Assembly (NCBI GenBank): GCA_903893135.1 | Contig: CAITLA010000280.1 | Span: forward strand, 1-34,620 | Length of the DNA: 34,620 nt | Reading direction: 5' to 3' | DNA from: an uncultured Syntrophaceae bacterium | GTDB taxonomy: Bacteria; Desulfobacterota; Syntrophia; Syntrophales; UBA2185 | Shown here: piece after piece, positions 7,793 through 15,678 of the stretch | How positions within the stretch are numbered: the first letter of the stretch is position 1 | Layout: each line of letters opens with the position of its first letter | Position numbers and translations under genes: made by a program | Notes under the pieces: model-generated | Databases searched by the model: none | Seen by the model: the letters and a program-made list of their open reading frames with translations, nothing else | Told to the model about the DNA's origin: nothing

Positions 7793-9022
7793 ATGAAATA
7801 TATTATCCTCCTCGGCGATGGTATGGCGGATTATCCCATACAAGAACTGGACGGTAAGACACCCCTGGAATACGCACATACCCCATATATGGACAGGATT
7901 GCGAAAGAAGGAACATTGGGCATGATCGACACCATTCCGGCCGGTTTTTCTCCGGGCAGTGATGTGGCAATCATGAGCCTCCTTGGTTATGACCCCATGG
8001 AATGCTATACTGGTCGAGGACCTTTGGAAGCGGCCAACATGGGGGTTCAGCTTGGAGTCGATGACGTAGCCTTCCGCTGCAATCTTGTGACCCTTAGGGG
8101 AGATGCAGAACATATAATGGAAAACTTTACATCCGGACATATAACTACTGAAGAAGCGAAGATAATCATAAATGATATCAATAAAGAACTGGGTAGCACA
8201 AATTTTCAATTCTATCCTGGAGTGAGTTACAGGCATCTCTTTGTCTGGAGGGATGGTAAAGCACTGCTTGAGACAACTCCGCCCCATGATATCACCGGCA
8301 ATGCGGTCAAAGATTATCTGCCCAGGGGAGAGGGGAAGGAAGAAATAAGAGGACTCATGGAGCGTTCGCAGGTTTTTTTGCGCGATCATCCTGTAAACCA
8401 GTTACGCATCGCAGAAGGCAAAAAGCCCGCAAATTCGATATGGCTTTGGGGGCAGGGGAGGGCGCCGAAATTTGCCAAACTGACGGACAAGTACGGTTTG
8501 AACGGGGGCATGATATCGGCTGTTGACCTTCTGAATGGCATCGGTATTTACGCCGGCCTCAAAGTCATACGCATTGACGGTGCGACGGGTTATGTAGATA
8601 CCAACTATATTGGAAAGGCAAGAAAAGCTCTCGATGCCTTAAGAGACACCGATTTTGTATTCGTCCATGTTGAGGCCCCTGACGAAATGGGACATGAAGG
8701 AAATGTAGCTGGAAAAATCCGGGCCATTGAAGATTTTGACGAGAAGATCGTAGGCGCCGTCTTGAATGAAATTTATGGACTGTCTCCCTTCAGACTGCTG
8801 GTTTTAAGCGATCACCATACGCCCATCAGCCTGAGGACCCATACATCGGACCCGTCTCCCTTTGCGGCGCTGTCTTCTGATGAACATGAGAATTTGAGAA
8901 ACGGCTTAGCATTTAGTGAAGTATCGGCACTGCTCAGTGGCGTGAATATCTCTCCTGGTTACCTTCTGATGGATCACTTCATAAAGAATTGGAGAGGATT
9001 TATTGAAGAGAAATCGAGTTAA
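7793..9022 (+). CDS. apgM: ApgM-type phosphoglycerate mutase homolog, proposed homoserine kinase
   Basis: A 409-residue member of the alkaline-phosphatase superfamily in the archaeal-type cofactor-independent phosphoglycerate mutase branch. It starts KYIILLGDGMADYP (metal-binding D in GDGMAD), keeps the putative serine nucleophile region FSPGSDVAIMSLLGYDP, and ends with the metal ligands VHVEAPDEMGHEG and LVLSDHHTPISLRTHTSDP. Two roles are possible: 3-phosphoglycerate/2-phosphoglycerate interconversion, or homoserine phosphorylation. A TIGRFAM family of such proteins was proposed, from gene neighbourhood, to be homoserine kinase. The position 66 bases after hom, and no thrB in view, favour the second. 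I chose the ATG at 7793 because MKYIILLGDG is the normal family start; an in-frame TTG lies at 7772. A GAGGAG lies about 13 bases before the ATG. Confidence 0.88.
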   Translation: MKYIILLGDGMADYPIQELDGKTPLEYAHTPYMDRIAKEGTLGMIDTIPAGFSPGSDVAIMSLLGYDPMECYTGRGPLEAANMGVQLGVDDVAFRCNLVTLRGDAEHIMENFTSGHITTEEAKIIINDINKELGSTNFQFYPGVSYRHLFVWRDGKALLETTPPHDITGNAVKDYLPRGEGKEEIRGLMERSQVFLRDHPVNQLRIAEGKKPANSIWLWGQGRAPKFAKLTDKYGLNGGMISAVDLLNGIGIYAGLKVIRIDGATGYVDTNYIGKARKALDALRDTDFVFVHVEAPDEMGHEGNVAGKIRAIEDFDEKIVGAVLNEIYGLSPFRLLVLSDHHTPISLRTHTSDPSPFAALSSDEHENLRNGLAFSEVSALLSGVNISPGYLLMDHFIKNWRGFIEEKSS

Positions 9023-9419
9023 CATACGTGTCATTTACGCTGATACAGATGCCATGGGCATCGTCTATCACACCAATTACATTAAATGGTTTGAAATTGG
9101 GAGAACGGAGCTCCTCAGAAGTGTGGGCATAGTCTATGCTGAAATGGAAGCACAGGGTTATAACCTGCCCTTGACAGAGGCGTATTGCAACTACCTTTCT
9201 CCAGCCAAATATGACCAAATCATCGTTGTTGAAACTGAATTGGAATATCTCAAGAGGGCGAGCATGAAATTTGTCTATACAATCTGGGATGAAGACAGGC
9301 AAAAAGCCCTTGTTGAAGGTTACACGATCCATGCATGCACAAACAACCTGGGCAAGATAGTAAGGATTCCATCCTTCATCCTTGAAAAAGTCAACGAACA
9401 AATGCAAATAAAATTTTGA
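9003..9419 (+). CDS. ybgC: YbgC-type acyl-CoA thioesterase (4HBT hotdog fold)
   Basis: A 138-residue hotdog-fold thioester hydrolase. The signature YADTDAMGIVYHTNYIKWFE (12-31) contains the catalytic Asp (D16) and the conserved G-x-V-Y/H-x-x-N-Y pattern. In E. coli YbgC hydrolyses short- to medium-chain acyl-CoA and is encoded with tol-pal; here the neighbours differ, so the substrate is open. The only start in frame before the motif is TTG at 9003, which overlaps the upstream gene by 20 bases and has a good GGAGAGGA ribosome binding site (8991-8998) just ahead. The TTG start and overlap suggest translational coupling. No signal peptide. Confidence 0.9.
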   Translation: MKRNRVNIRVIYADTDAMGIVYHTNYIKWFEIGRTELLRSVGIVYAEMEAQGYNLPLTEAYCNYLSPAKYDQIIVVETELEYLKRASMKFVYTIWDEDRQKALVEGYTIHACTNNLGKIVRIPSFILEKVNEQMQIKF

Positions 9420-9431
9420 TAGGAAATCTAT

Positions 9432-10115
9432 ATGGCAAGAAAAATCACAAAAAAGGAAATTGAAAAACCGGATTCCTTACAGGCGGCGTTAAATAAGGTC
9501 ACGGCGTATATATCGGCAAATAAGTCAAAGATCTATCTGGCATCGGGAATTGTAATTTCAATAATCATAATATCTTCCGGCTGGTACTTATACAGGATGA
9601 ATTATGAGGATAAAGCGCAGAGGCTTTATGCTATGGCCCATATTGCCGGTATGAAAGCTGCCCGTCAGGGAGGCAAACCGGATCAAAATAATATGAAGAT
9701 GTATAACGACGTCATAACTCAATATCCGCGGTCGAAGGCTGCCATGATGTCATATTATCAAATGGGAAATATGCACTACAACCTTGGAGATGTGGATGCC
9801 TCGATAAAGGCATATACGGAGTTTCTCAAGGAAGTCGCGGATGGGAGCGACGTGAAAATCCTGGCGTATAATGGCATCGGTTACTGTTACGAAAAGAAGG
9901 CCGACTTCCCGCATGCTCTGGAGTCATTCGAGAAAGCGGCAAATTCAAAATCGAGCGGGGGCTTTGAAGGCATGACTTACAGAAACATGGCAAGAACTTA
10001 CGAAGAGATGAATAACAAAGAGAAAGCCTTAGAGTATTATCAAAAAGCTCTTAACAGCGCTGCCGATCCTTCCATGCAACTTCTCTTGAAAAAAATAATA
10101 TCAACCATCAACTGA
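9432..10115 (+). CDS. membrane-anchored tetratricopeptide repeat protein (YfgM-like)
   Basis: A 227-residue protein with a charged cytoplasmic N-terminus (about 1-35, K/E rich), one transmembrane helix near residues 36-54 (IYLASGIVISIIIISSGWYL), and at least three TPR units in the C-terminal half. Repeats are visible at AMMSYYQMGNMHYNLGDVDA, at AYNGIGYCYEKKADFPHALE and at TYRNMARTYEEMNNKEKALE. This layout matches YfgM-like ancillary subunits of the secretory machinery and related TPR proteins of the periplasm; which of these is not decidable here. It follows the thioesterase gene by 12 bases with AGGA before the ATG, so it is in the same operon. Confidence 0.8.
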   Translation: MARKITKKEIEKPDSLQAALNKVTAYISANKSKIYLASGIVISIIIISSGWYLYRMNYEDKAQRLYAMAHIAGMKAARQGGKPDQNNMKMYNDVITQYPRSKAAMMSYYQMGNMHYNLGDVDASIKAYTEFLKEVADGSDVKILAYNGIGYCYEKKADFPHALESFEKAANSKSSGGFEGMTYRNMARTYEEMNNKEKALEYYQKALNSAADPSMQLLLKKIISTIN

Positions 10116-10181
10116 AGACAAAGTTCACTGAGATTTCAGGTGATCTTTTCTCTTTGATGCCGCAGGGGCAAATAGGGGTCT

Positions 10182-11975
10182 ATGAAAGTATTGATGTCGG
10201 GAAATGAGGGTATTGCAAGGGGCGCCTTCGAACATGGAGTTCGTTTTGCAGCCGGTTATCCGGGTACGCCGAGCACTGAAATTATCGAAGCATTTGCAAA
10301 GTATGACGGAGTTTATGCCGAATGGTCTCCCAACGAGAAGGTGGCTTTGGAGGTAGGCATAGGTGCGGCGGTGGCTGGCGCAAAGGCCTTGGTTGTCATG
10401 AAGCATGTCGGCGTCAATGTGGCCGCAGACCCGCTGTTCACTTTGGGCTATACGGGAACTAACGGAGCTCTTGTTATCATTACGGCAGATGACCCGTCAT
10501 TGCACAGTTCACAAAACGAGCAGGACAACCGCAATTATGCCAAATTCGCAAAGATACCGATGATTGAGCCTGCAGACAGTCAGGAGGCGAAAGATTACAT
10601 CAAGATTGCCTTCGATATCAGCGAAAGATTTGATACACCTGTTTTCTTTCGGACAACTACACGTGTCTCCCATTCAAAATCCGTAGTAACTTTAGGTGAC
10701 CTATCAACGGCCAAGGATTGCACTGCAATAGAAGTCAATGCAGCTAAATATGTCATGGTGCCCGCATATGCGCGTGCCAGGAGAATAGAGGTAGAAAAGA
10801 GGCTCCATAGGCTCAGAGAATTTGCTGAAACTTTTCCCGGAAACAGGATAGAAATGAATGATCCTGAAATTGGCATTATTACGGCCGGTATGCCTTATAA
10901 TTATGCAAAAGATGTCTTTCCCGATTTCTCATACCTGAAACTCGGCATGGTTTATCCGCTGCCATCTGGGCTTATCCGTAAATTTGCCTCGAAGGTCAAG
11001 AAAATCTATGTGGTTGAGGAACTCGACCCCTTTATTGAGGAACAGGTCAAGGCAATGGGTATCGATTTGATAGGAAAGGAAATATTTCCCTATACAAATG
11101 AATTTGATCCCGGCGTGATTCATGCGGCCATCAAACGTAAAAAGATTGCAAAATCACTTTTGCCAGATGTTATGATTCCGCCGAGACCGCCGAATCTTTG
11201 TCCCGGTTGCCCTCACAGGGGATTGTTCTATGTCCTCGGAAAACTGAAAACCTTTGTCGCAGGTGATATAGGTTGTTACACCTTGTCTTTCATGAAACCT
11301 TTAGAAAGCCTTCATTCATGTATCTGCATGGGGGCGAGTATCGGCATGACGCATGGCATGAGCAAGGCTTTAAAGGATAAAGGAAAGGGGAAGGTCGTCG
11401 GCGTTATCGGGGACTCCACATTTATTCATTCCGGCATCACACCGCTGTTGAATATGGTTTATAACAAGAGCGACGCCGTAATTGTCATATGCGATAACAG
11501 GACAACGGCCATGACGGGCATGCAGGACCACCCGGCTACAGGATTCACCTTGCAGGGGGAAAAAACAAAGGAACTTGACTTTGCAAGACTTGCCTCTGCA
11601 CTGGGGATAGATAGCGTCCGTGTAATAGATCCTTATGATATCAAAATAACGCGGAAAGTGCTGAAAGAAGAATTGGCAAAACCGGGTGCCTCCGTCATCA
11701 TATCACAAAGAGCCTGTGTGTTGTTCAAGCGAGAAATGAAGGGTGTCCGAAAAACATTCAAAGTTGATATAGATAAGTGTGTCGGTTGCAGGGCCTGCAT
11801 TGGTCTTGGATGTCCGCCAATCTCGTGGATAAAGTTCGAAGATATGCCAAGTCAAACAGTCAAGAGGAATGTAAAGAAGCAGGAAGGTGTGGCATTCATT
11901 GATAATGAACTTTGCACAGGCTGCACACTATGCGAGCAGGTGTGCAATGTCGGTGCTGTGATTGAGGTGATATGA
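10182..11975 (+). CDS. iorA: indolepyruvate ferredoxin oxidoreductase, alpha subunit
   Basis: IorA with IorB oxidatively decarboxylates aryl pyruvates (from Trp, Tyr and Phe) to aryl-acetyl-CoA, reducing ferredoxin; the enzyme is typical of anaerobes. The 597-residue protein begins with the pyrimidine-binding domain (GNEGIARGAFEHGVRFAAGY, then YPGTPSTEI). The TPP domain carries CPGCPHRGLFYVLGKL, GDIGCYTL and GDSTFIHSGITPLLN. At the C-terminus are two [4Fe-4S] motifs: CVGCRACIGLGCP from residue 533 (a C-x2-C-x2-C-x4-C spacing) and CTGCTLCEQVC from residue 578 (C-x2-C-x2-C-x3-C). A ribosome binding site AGGGG sits just before the ATG. iorB follows after 4 bases. Confidence 0.97.
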   Translation: MKVLMSGNEGIARGAFEHGVRFAAGYPGTPSTEIIEAFAKYDGVYAEWSPNEKVALEVGIGAAVAGAKALVVMKHVGVNVAADPLFTLGYTGTNGALVIITADDPSLHSSQNEQDNRNYAKFAKIPMIEPADSQEAKDYIKIAFDISERFDTPVFFRTTTRVSHSKSVVTLGDLSTAKDCTAIEVNAAKYVMVPAYARARRIEVEKRLHRLREFAETFPGNRIEMNDPEIGIITAGMPYNYAKDVFPDFSYLKLGMVYPLPSGLIRKFASKVKKIYVVEELDPFIEEQVKAMGIDLIGKEIFPYTNEFDPGVIHAAIKRKKIAKSLLPDVMIPPRPPNLCPGCPHRGLFYVLGKLKTFVAGDIGCYTLSFMKPLESLHSCICMGASIGMTHGMSKALKDKGKGKVVGVIGDSTFIHSGITPLLNMVYNKSDAVIVICDNRTTAMTGMQDHPATGFTLQGEKTKELDFARLASALGIDSVRVIDPYDIKITRKVLKEELAKPGASVIISQRACVLFKREMKGVRKTFKVDIDKCVGCRACIGLGCPPISWIKFEDMPSQTVKRNVKKQEGVAFIDNELCTGCTLCEQVCNVGAVIEVI

Positions 11976-11979
11976 TTTT

Positions 11980-12567
11980 ATGAAAAGCAATGGCGATGTT
12001 AGGAGCATCCTCCTTGCCGGAGTGGGCGGCCAGGGAATACTTCGCGCAAGCGATATCTTATGTCACGTTATGATGGAAGCCGGCTTGGATGTCAAGAAGA
12101 GTGAGGTCCACGGGATGGCCCAGCGGGGTGGATGTGTAACCAGCCATGTTCGATACGGCAATAAGGTCCACTCTCCCCTCGCAAGAAAAGGAGACGTCGA
12201 TATCCTCGTCTCATTTGAAAAATTGGAAACACTCCGTTATCTCGATTTTCTGAGGCCGGGAGGCGGCCTTATCATAAGTGAAAGGGAAATCTATCCCCCA
12301 TCCGTGAACCTCGGTGACGCCGCTTATCCTGACAATATTATTGAGATAGTAATGAAAATTTTCAAGATTGTGAAAGTCGTTAATGCCTATAATATAGCGC
12401 TAAAGGCGGGAGACGCGAGAACAGAAAATACAGCCCTCTTGGGAGTTTTGTCATCCTATCTGCGTCAGCTTGATATTTCGCTCTGGGAGAAGGTCATCCG
12501 TGGGTCCTTTCCCAAGAAAGCCATCGAAGTAAACCTCAAAGCCTTTCATATGGGACGAACAGTATAA
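11980..12567 (+). CDS. iorB: indolepyruvate ferredoxin oxidoreductase, beta subunit
   Basis: The partner of IorA, a 195-residue member of the pyruvate/2-ketoacid ferredoxin oxidoreductase gamma-type domain family. It has the start SILLAGVGGQGILRASDIL (nucleotide-like loop GVGGQG, about 15-20) and the conserved KKSEVHGMAQRGGCVTSHVR segment. It starts 4 bases after the iorA stop, with GAGGTGA about 9 bases upstream of the ATG inside the end of iorA, so the two are co-translated at matched levels. Length is normal for IorB. Confidence 0.96.
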   Translation: MKSNGDVRSILLAGVGGQGILRASDILCHVMMEAGLDVKKSEVHGMAQRGGCVTSHVRYGNKVHSPLARKGDVDILVSFEKLETLRYLDFLRPGGGLIISEREIYPPSVNLGDAAYPDNIIEIVMKIFKIVKVVNAYNIALKAGDARTENTALLGVLSSYLRQLDISLWEKVIRGSFPKKAIEVNLKAFHMGRTV

Positions 12568-12621
12568 GAAAGGAAGGCCTGAAACTCTCATTTCTGTGGT
12601 TTTCAATGCTTCCTTCTGTCG

Positions 12622-12639
12622 TTCCTGCTAAAACAGGAA
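12622..12639. repeat. short intergenic inverted repeat (REP-like)
   Basis: TTCCTG (12622-12627) and CAGGAA (12634-12639) form a 6-bp perfect stem around the loop CTAAAA, in the 90-base gap after iorB. Its context (GTCGTTCCTGC ... CAGGAATC) resembles the dispersed intergenic hairpins of the form TTCCyGCGAAAGCrGGAATC seen in many proteobacterial genomes. A U-rich tract follows only after 15 bases, so terminator function is weak. Only one copy was noticed in the window. Confidence 0.45.
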
Positions 12640-12657
12640 TCTATAAATCAATTTTTC

Positions 12658-13602
12658 ATGAAATTATCTGATTGCATACATGCCTGGCTAATCGTTTGTA
12701 TGATGGCAATTACGACTGTCTTCCTTCCTCTGGACATGGCCGGGGCAGGGGAGACTCACGTCATTGAAGTTGACAGGCAATTTTCCTTTGCGGAAGCACT
12801 CCTTGCCGAAGGGGATTATTATAGGGCCATCAGCGAGTACAAGCGATTTACTTACTTTTTCCCCCAAAACAAGCTGGTCGAGACATGCAATTACAGAATT
12901 GGTGAAAGTTATTACAGAGCAAAGAGGTGGCAGGAAGCTCGCGAGGCCTTCACTTCTTTCATCATAAAATATCCAGCACGCCCGATGATACCGGGAGCCC
13001 TGTACTTAAAGGGCATGGCAGAGAAGCAACTGAGGCGATATATGGATGCACTCTCAACCTTTAAAGAGGTGATCAAGTCAAAATCTAATGAATTTGCCGA
13101 TAACGCGGTTTACCAGAGCGCCATTGTCCACATGGAAATGGAGGAATGGCAGAAGGCCAGAGAAACATTTTCCCTTGTTCCTAAAGATAGCAAGCTGTCG
13201 GGATCGGCAAGCATCATGGCGTCAGAGCTTCAGCGCATGGATGATTTGCCCCAAAAATCGCCTGCCACGGCAGGCACTCTTGCAGCTATTATTCCGGGTG
13301 CTGGTCATCTTTACACAGAAAGACCAAGGGATGCACTAGTGGCCTTTCTTTTGAACGGGGCATTCATATGGGGCGCTATAGAACTTTTTCATCACGATAA
13401 TTATGTTGCCGGGGGGATTGTGACGTTCTTCGAGATTGGCTGGTACACAGGCAACATATATAGTGCAGTGAGCAGCGCTCACAAGTACAACAAGAAAACG
13501 CGGGAAGATTTCCTCGAGCATCTGAAAGAGATAAGCTCCGTTTCTTTTCACCATGACCGGACAACGTCCTCCAATTACCTGACCTTTAGCTTCAAGTTTT
13601 AG
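12658..13602 (+). CDS. secreted TPR protein with C-terminal hydrophobic domain
   Basis: A 314-residue protein with an N-terminal hydrophobic stretch that looks like a signal peptide (about 10-32, ending DMAGAGE). TPR-like units of the BamD/YbgF style follow from about 40 to 190 (FAEALLAEGDYYRAISEYKR, RIGESYYRAKRWQEAREAFT, LYLKGMAEKQLRRYMDALST). After a linker, residues about 203-285 hold a glycine-rich hydrophobic segment AAIIPGAGHLYTERPRDALV with two or three likely membrane helices, resembling the DUF5683/P13-type membrane domains. The tail is SNYLTFSFKF, a beta-signal-like end with a terminal Phe. An envelope role is likely; no specific function can be assigned. No Shine-Dalgarno is visible before the ATG. 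Confidence 0.75.
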   Translation: MKLSDCIHAWLIVCMMAITTVFLPLDMAGAGETHVIEVDRQFSFAEALLAEGDYYRAISEYKRFTYFFPQNKLVETCNYRIGESYYRAKRWQEAREAFTSFIIKYPARPMIPGALYLKGMAEKQLRRYMDALSTFKEVIKSKSNEFADNAVYQSAIVHMEMEEWQKARETFSLVPKDSKLSGSASIMASELQRMDDLPQKSPATAGTLAAIIPGAGHLYTERPRDALVAFLLNGAFIWGAIELFHHDNYVAGGIVTFFEIGWYTGNIYSAVSSAHKYNKKTREDFLEHLKEISSVSFHHDRTTSSNYLTFSFKF

Positions 13603-13867
13603 CTATAAGTCATAATTAGTAATGATATTTCGTTATTCTACGTCCTGTTGTATTCAGATGTCCTGTGTTCTCGATCTCGGGAAGTCTGAGAGCCGCAATC
13701 GGACGGAGAATGTATGGTTCGCAGGGAGTTTTTAGTCGTGGTGCTCGCGGCCAGTCCTTGACAAATGGAAAGGAATGGGTAATTTACGTAGACGTGCAAG
13801 TGTGTACCGCGTCTTGTCATGCTTGGCAAGGCATTAATTATCTCATCATTAATCATATAGGAATCTT
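13603..13867. other. 265-base intergenic region before the dnaJ-like gene
   Basis: This is the longest stretch without a supported gene. The short open frames in it have no family resemblance. It holds a 9-bp hairpin (13811-13832, listed separately), an imperfect promoter-like TTGACA (13758-13763) 16 bases before TAATTT (13780-13785), and a pair of ATTAAT half-sites 9 bases apart (13833-13853). I recognise no tRNA, 6S, SRP or known riboswitch pattern. No CIRCE operator is present. Confidence 0.5.
13811..13832 (+). promoter_or_regulatory. hairpin in the 5' leader of the dnaJ-like gene
   Basis: Positions 13811-13819 pair with 13824-13832 (nine pairs including two G-U wobbles) around the tetraloop TGCT. 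It ends 35 bases before the ATG at 13868 and is not followed by a T run, so it is not a terminator. Any regulatory role, for example in heat-responsive translation, is speculative. Confidence 0.3.
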
Positions 13868-14812
13868 ATGGCAGAAGACTACTACAAGTTGTTAGGTCTG
13901 GATAAAAGGGCGACCGCCGAAGACATAAAGAAGGCCTACAGAAAACTGGCCCTGAAATGGCATCCTGACAAGAACCCCAATAATAAGGCTGCTGAAGAGA
14001 AGTTCAAGAAAATCAGTGAAGCCTATGCCGTACTCAGTGATCCCAAGAAAAGAGAAGAATATGATACTTTTGGATCTGCCGATCAATTCCGGCAGAGATA
14101 TACCCAGGAAGATATTTTCAGAGGCTTCGATCTGAACGATATCCTAAGAAGCTTCGGCTTCGGCGATCCTGGTGGAGCAGGGGCGAGAACTTTCAGAACA
14201 GACAGGGGAGGGGGCTTCCCTTTTACGCAGGGCGGCCAATTTTCCGATATATTCGAGGGAGAGCGGCAGAGATTTTCACGGGTGCCACAGAAGGGACAGG
14301 ACTTCGAATATAACCTCTCAATAACATTGGAAGAATCCGTATTGGGTGCAGAGAAAAAATTGTCCCTGCAAAAAAACGATGCCGTCGAGGAAATCAACTT
14401 CAAGATACCGCCGGGCATTAATTCAGGAAAGAAATTGAGGTTAACTGGCAAGGGCGGTCCCGGCATTGATGGAGGCCCTCCGGGTGATTTATATATAAAT
14501 ATCAGCATTATGCCCCATCCAATTTTTGCGAGGGACGGGAATGACATCTATATCGACAAGGTAATCAATTTCTCTCAGGCCGTTCTTGGTACGAGCATTG
14601 ATGTTCCAACAATAGAGGGAGTAACGAAAAGAATAAAGATCCCCCCCGGAACGCAGAACAATACGAAGATTAGAATGAAGGGCTTCGGAGTACCGCGATT
14701 GAAGGGTACGGGTAAGGGAGATCAATTTGTCAAGATCATCGTAGATGTACCGAAAAAGCTGACGGAGAGGCAAATTGAGCTGGTAAGGCAGCTGGCTGAA
14801 GAAGGTTTTTAG
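13868..14812 (+). CDS. DnaJ-family co-chaperone without zinc finger (CbpA type)
   Basis: A 314-residue J-domain protein that would stimulate DnaK ATPase activity and deliver clients. The J domain (about 3-68) has the HPD motif at 32-34 (WHPDKNPN) and the helix IV region. A Gly/Phe-rich stretch follows (about 95-130, e.g. [13 protein letters not shown]). Two C-terminal substrate-binding beta domains include [30 protein letters not shown] and [14 protein letters not shown]. No CxxCxGxG zinc-finger repeats are present, so this is a type II DnaJ like E. coli CbpA rather than DnaJ itself. AGGA lies 5 bases before the ATG. dnaK and grpE are not nearby. Confidence 0.93.
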   Translation: MAEDYYKLLGLDKRATAEDIKKAYRKLALKWHPDKNPNNKAAEEKFKKISEAYAVLSDPKKREEYDTFGSADQFRQRYTQEDIFRGFDLNDILRSFGFGDPGGAGARTFRTDRGGGFPFTQGGQFSDIFEGERQRFSRVPQKGQDFEYNLSITLEESVLGAEKKLSLQKNDAVEEINFKIPPGINSGKKLRLTGKGGPGIDGGPPGDLYINISIMPHPIFARDGNDIYIDKVINFSQAVLGTSIDVPTIEGVTKRIKIPPGTQNNTKIRMKGFGVPRLKGTGKGDQFVKIIVDVPKKLTERQIELVRQLAEEGF

Positions 14813-14920
14813 CGACGGCCGTATGTCTTATAAGATATATTATGTAAACTTAAACGGATCCCACAATCTTAAATCATCCTGACTTCATCCATTCCCATCT
14901 GCTTTATACCTGTCATTGTA

Positions 14921-15640
14921 CTAAATCAACTCAATGTCCCCGATGACGCCAAAATGCTCTCCCATAACAATCAAGGCGCCCAAGACTCCCTCTATTTTGA
15001 TTCCCTTTTCAAGGGCAGTTCTTATATCTCCTTTATCTTTCACAAGATTTCCAATGGCAGTGGCTGCAGCATCAGCCATGGTGGACGTTTTTGAAAGAAC
15101 GCAGACTGCATCTGCTTTTCCAAAGCTCAGCGAGTGTCCTATGGTTCCGGAGGATGTGCAAACGCCTAGGGGCATCTGCTCAGGTTTCAATAATAGACCG
15201 ACTTTGTAAGTTAAGGGCGAATTACCAGCAAATACCCCGACCCTCACCTCTTCTTGAGTTTTTAGATAAATATCGCCCCCGTTTTCGACGATAACATTCC
15301 GAGACATCTTGAGCAGCTCGTTAGCTACGTATTCGGAAATCGCACCGGCCACGGAGGCCATTGGCCCTACATTGGCAGCAAGCGATGCCTTCAGCATGTC
15401 CCTTATGATGGGAGGAGCAAAATCATCATCCTGGATGGGCTCCAGCGAAGTCAGAAAGTCGGGATGCTTTTTAATGTAGGACTCAATGAATCCGCGATAG
15501 ATATAGACACATTCAAGGGCTTTCTGAGAAACGTCAGAATCACAGTGTATGAAAAGGTCTGTTTCACGTACACAGAGATGGAACGATGTGAGGCTATTCT
15601 GCGATACCCGGTTCCTGTAAGTTCTTTCTTGATAGCTCAT
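14921..15640 (-). CDS. UPF0280 family protein (ApbE-related)
   Basis: A 239-residue protein of the UPF0280 family, distantly related to the ApbE flavin transferases. Visible features are YRNRVSQNSLTSFHLCVRET at the start, PMASVAGAISEYVANELL, the NGGDIYL motif (conserved GGD), CTSSGTIGHSLSFGKADAV, and MADAAATAIGN, which mirrors the metal-binding D-A-x-x-T-A region of ApbE. Whether it flavinylates proteins is unknown. It follows dnaE on the same strand after 38 bases, with no recognisable Shine-Dalgarno, and is convergent with the dnaJ-like gene. No signal peptide is seen, unlike periplasmic ApbE lipoproteins. Confidence 0.8.
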   Translation of the reverse strand: MSYQERTYRNRVSQNSLTSFHLCVRETDLFIHCDSDVSQKALECVYIYRGFIESYIKKHPDFLTSLEPIQDDDFAPPIIRDMLKASLAANVGPMASVAGAISEYVANELLKMSRNVIVENGGDIYLKTQEEVRVGVFAGNSPLTYKVGLLLKPEQMPLGVCTSSGTIGHSLSFGKADAVCVLSKTSTMADAAATAIGNLVKDKGDIRTALEKGIKIEGVLGALIVMGEHFGVIGDIELI

Positions 15641-15678
15641 GGTGAGATATATCTGGATGGCAGGTTTTGTTGTTTTGT

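Noticed and set aside
7721-8389. 222-codon open frame on the minus strand
   Set aside because: Antisense to the ApgM-like gene, which has strong motifs; no family resemblance.
13833-13853. CIRCE heat-shock operator
   Set aside because: The 9-base spacing is there, but the half-sites are ATTAAT, not TTAGCACTC/GAGTGCTAA.
13665-13895. 76-codon open frame before the dnaJ-like gene
   Set aside because: Extends into the dnaJ-like gene in another frame, no ribosome site, no resemblance to known proteins.
14813-14920. Bidirectional terminator between the convergent dnaJ-like and UPF0280 genes
   Set aside because: Only short AT palindromes, with no GC-rich stem followed by a T run.
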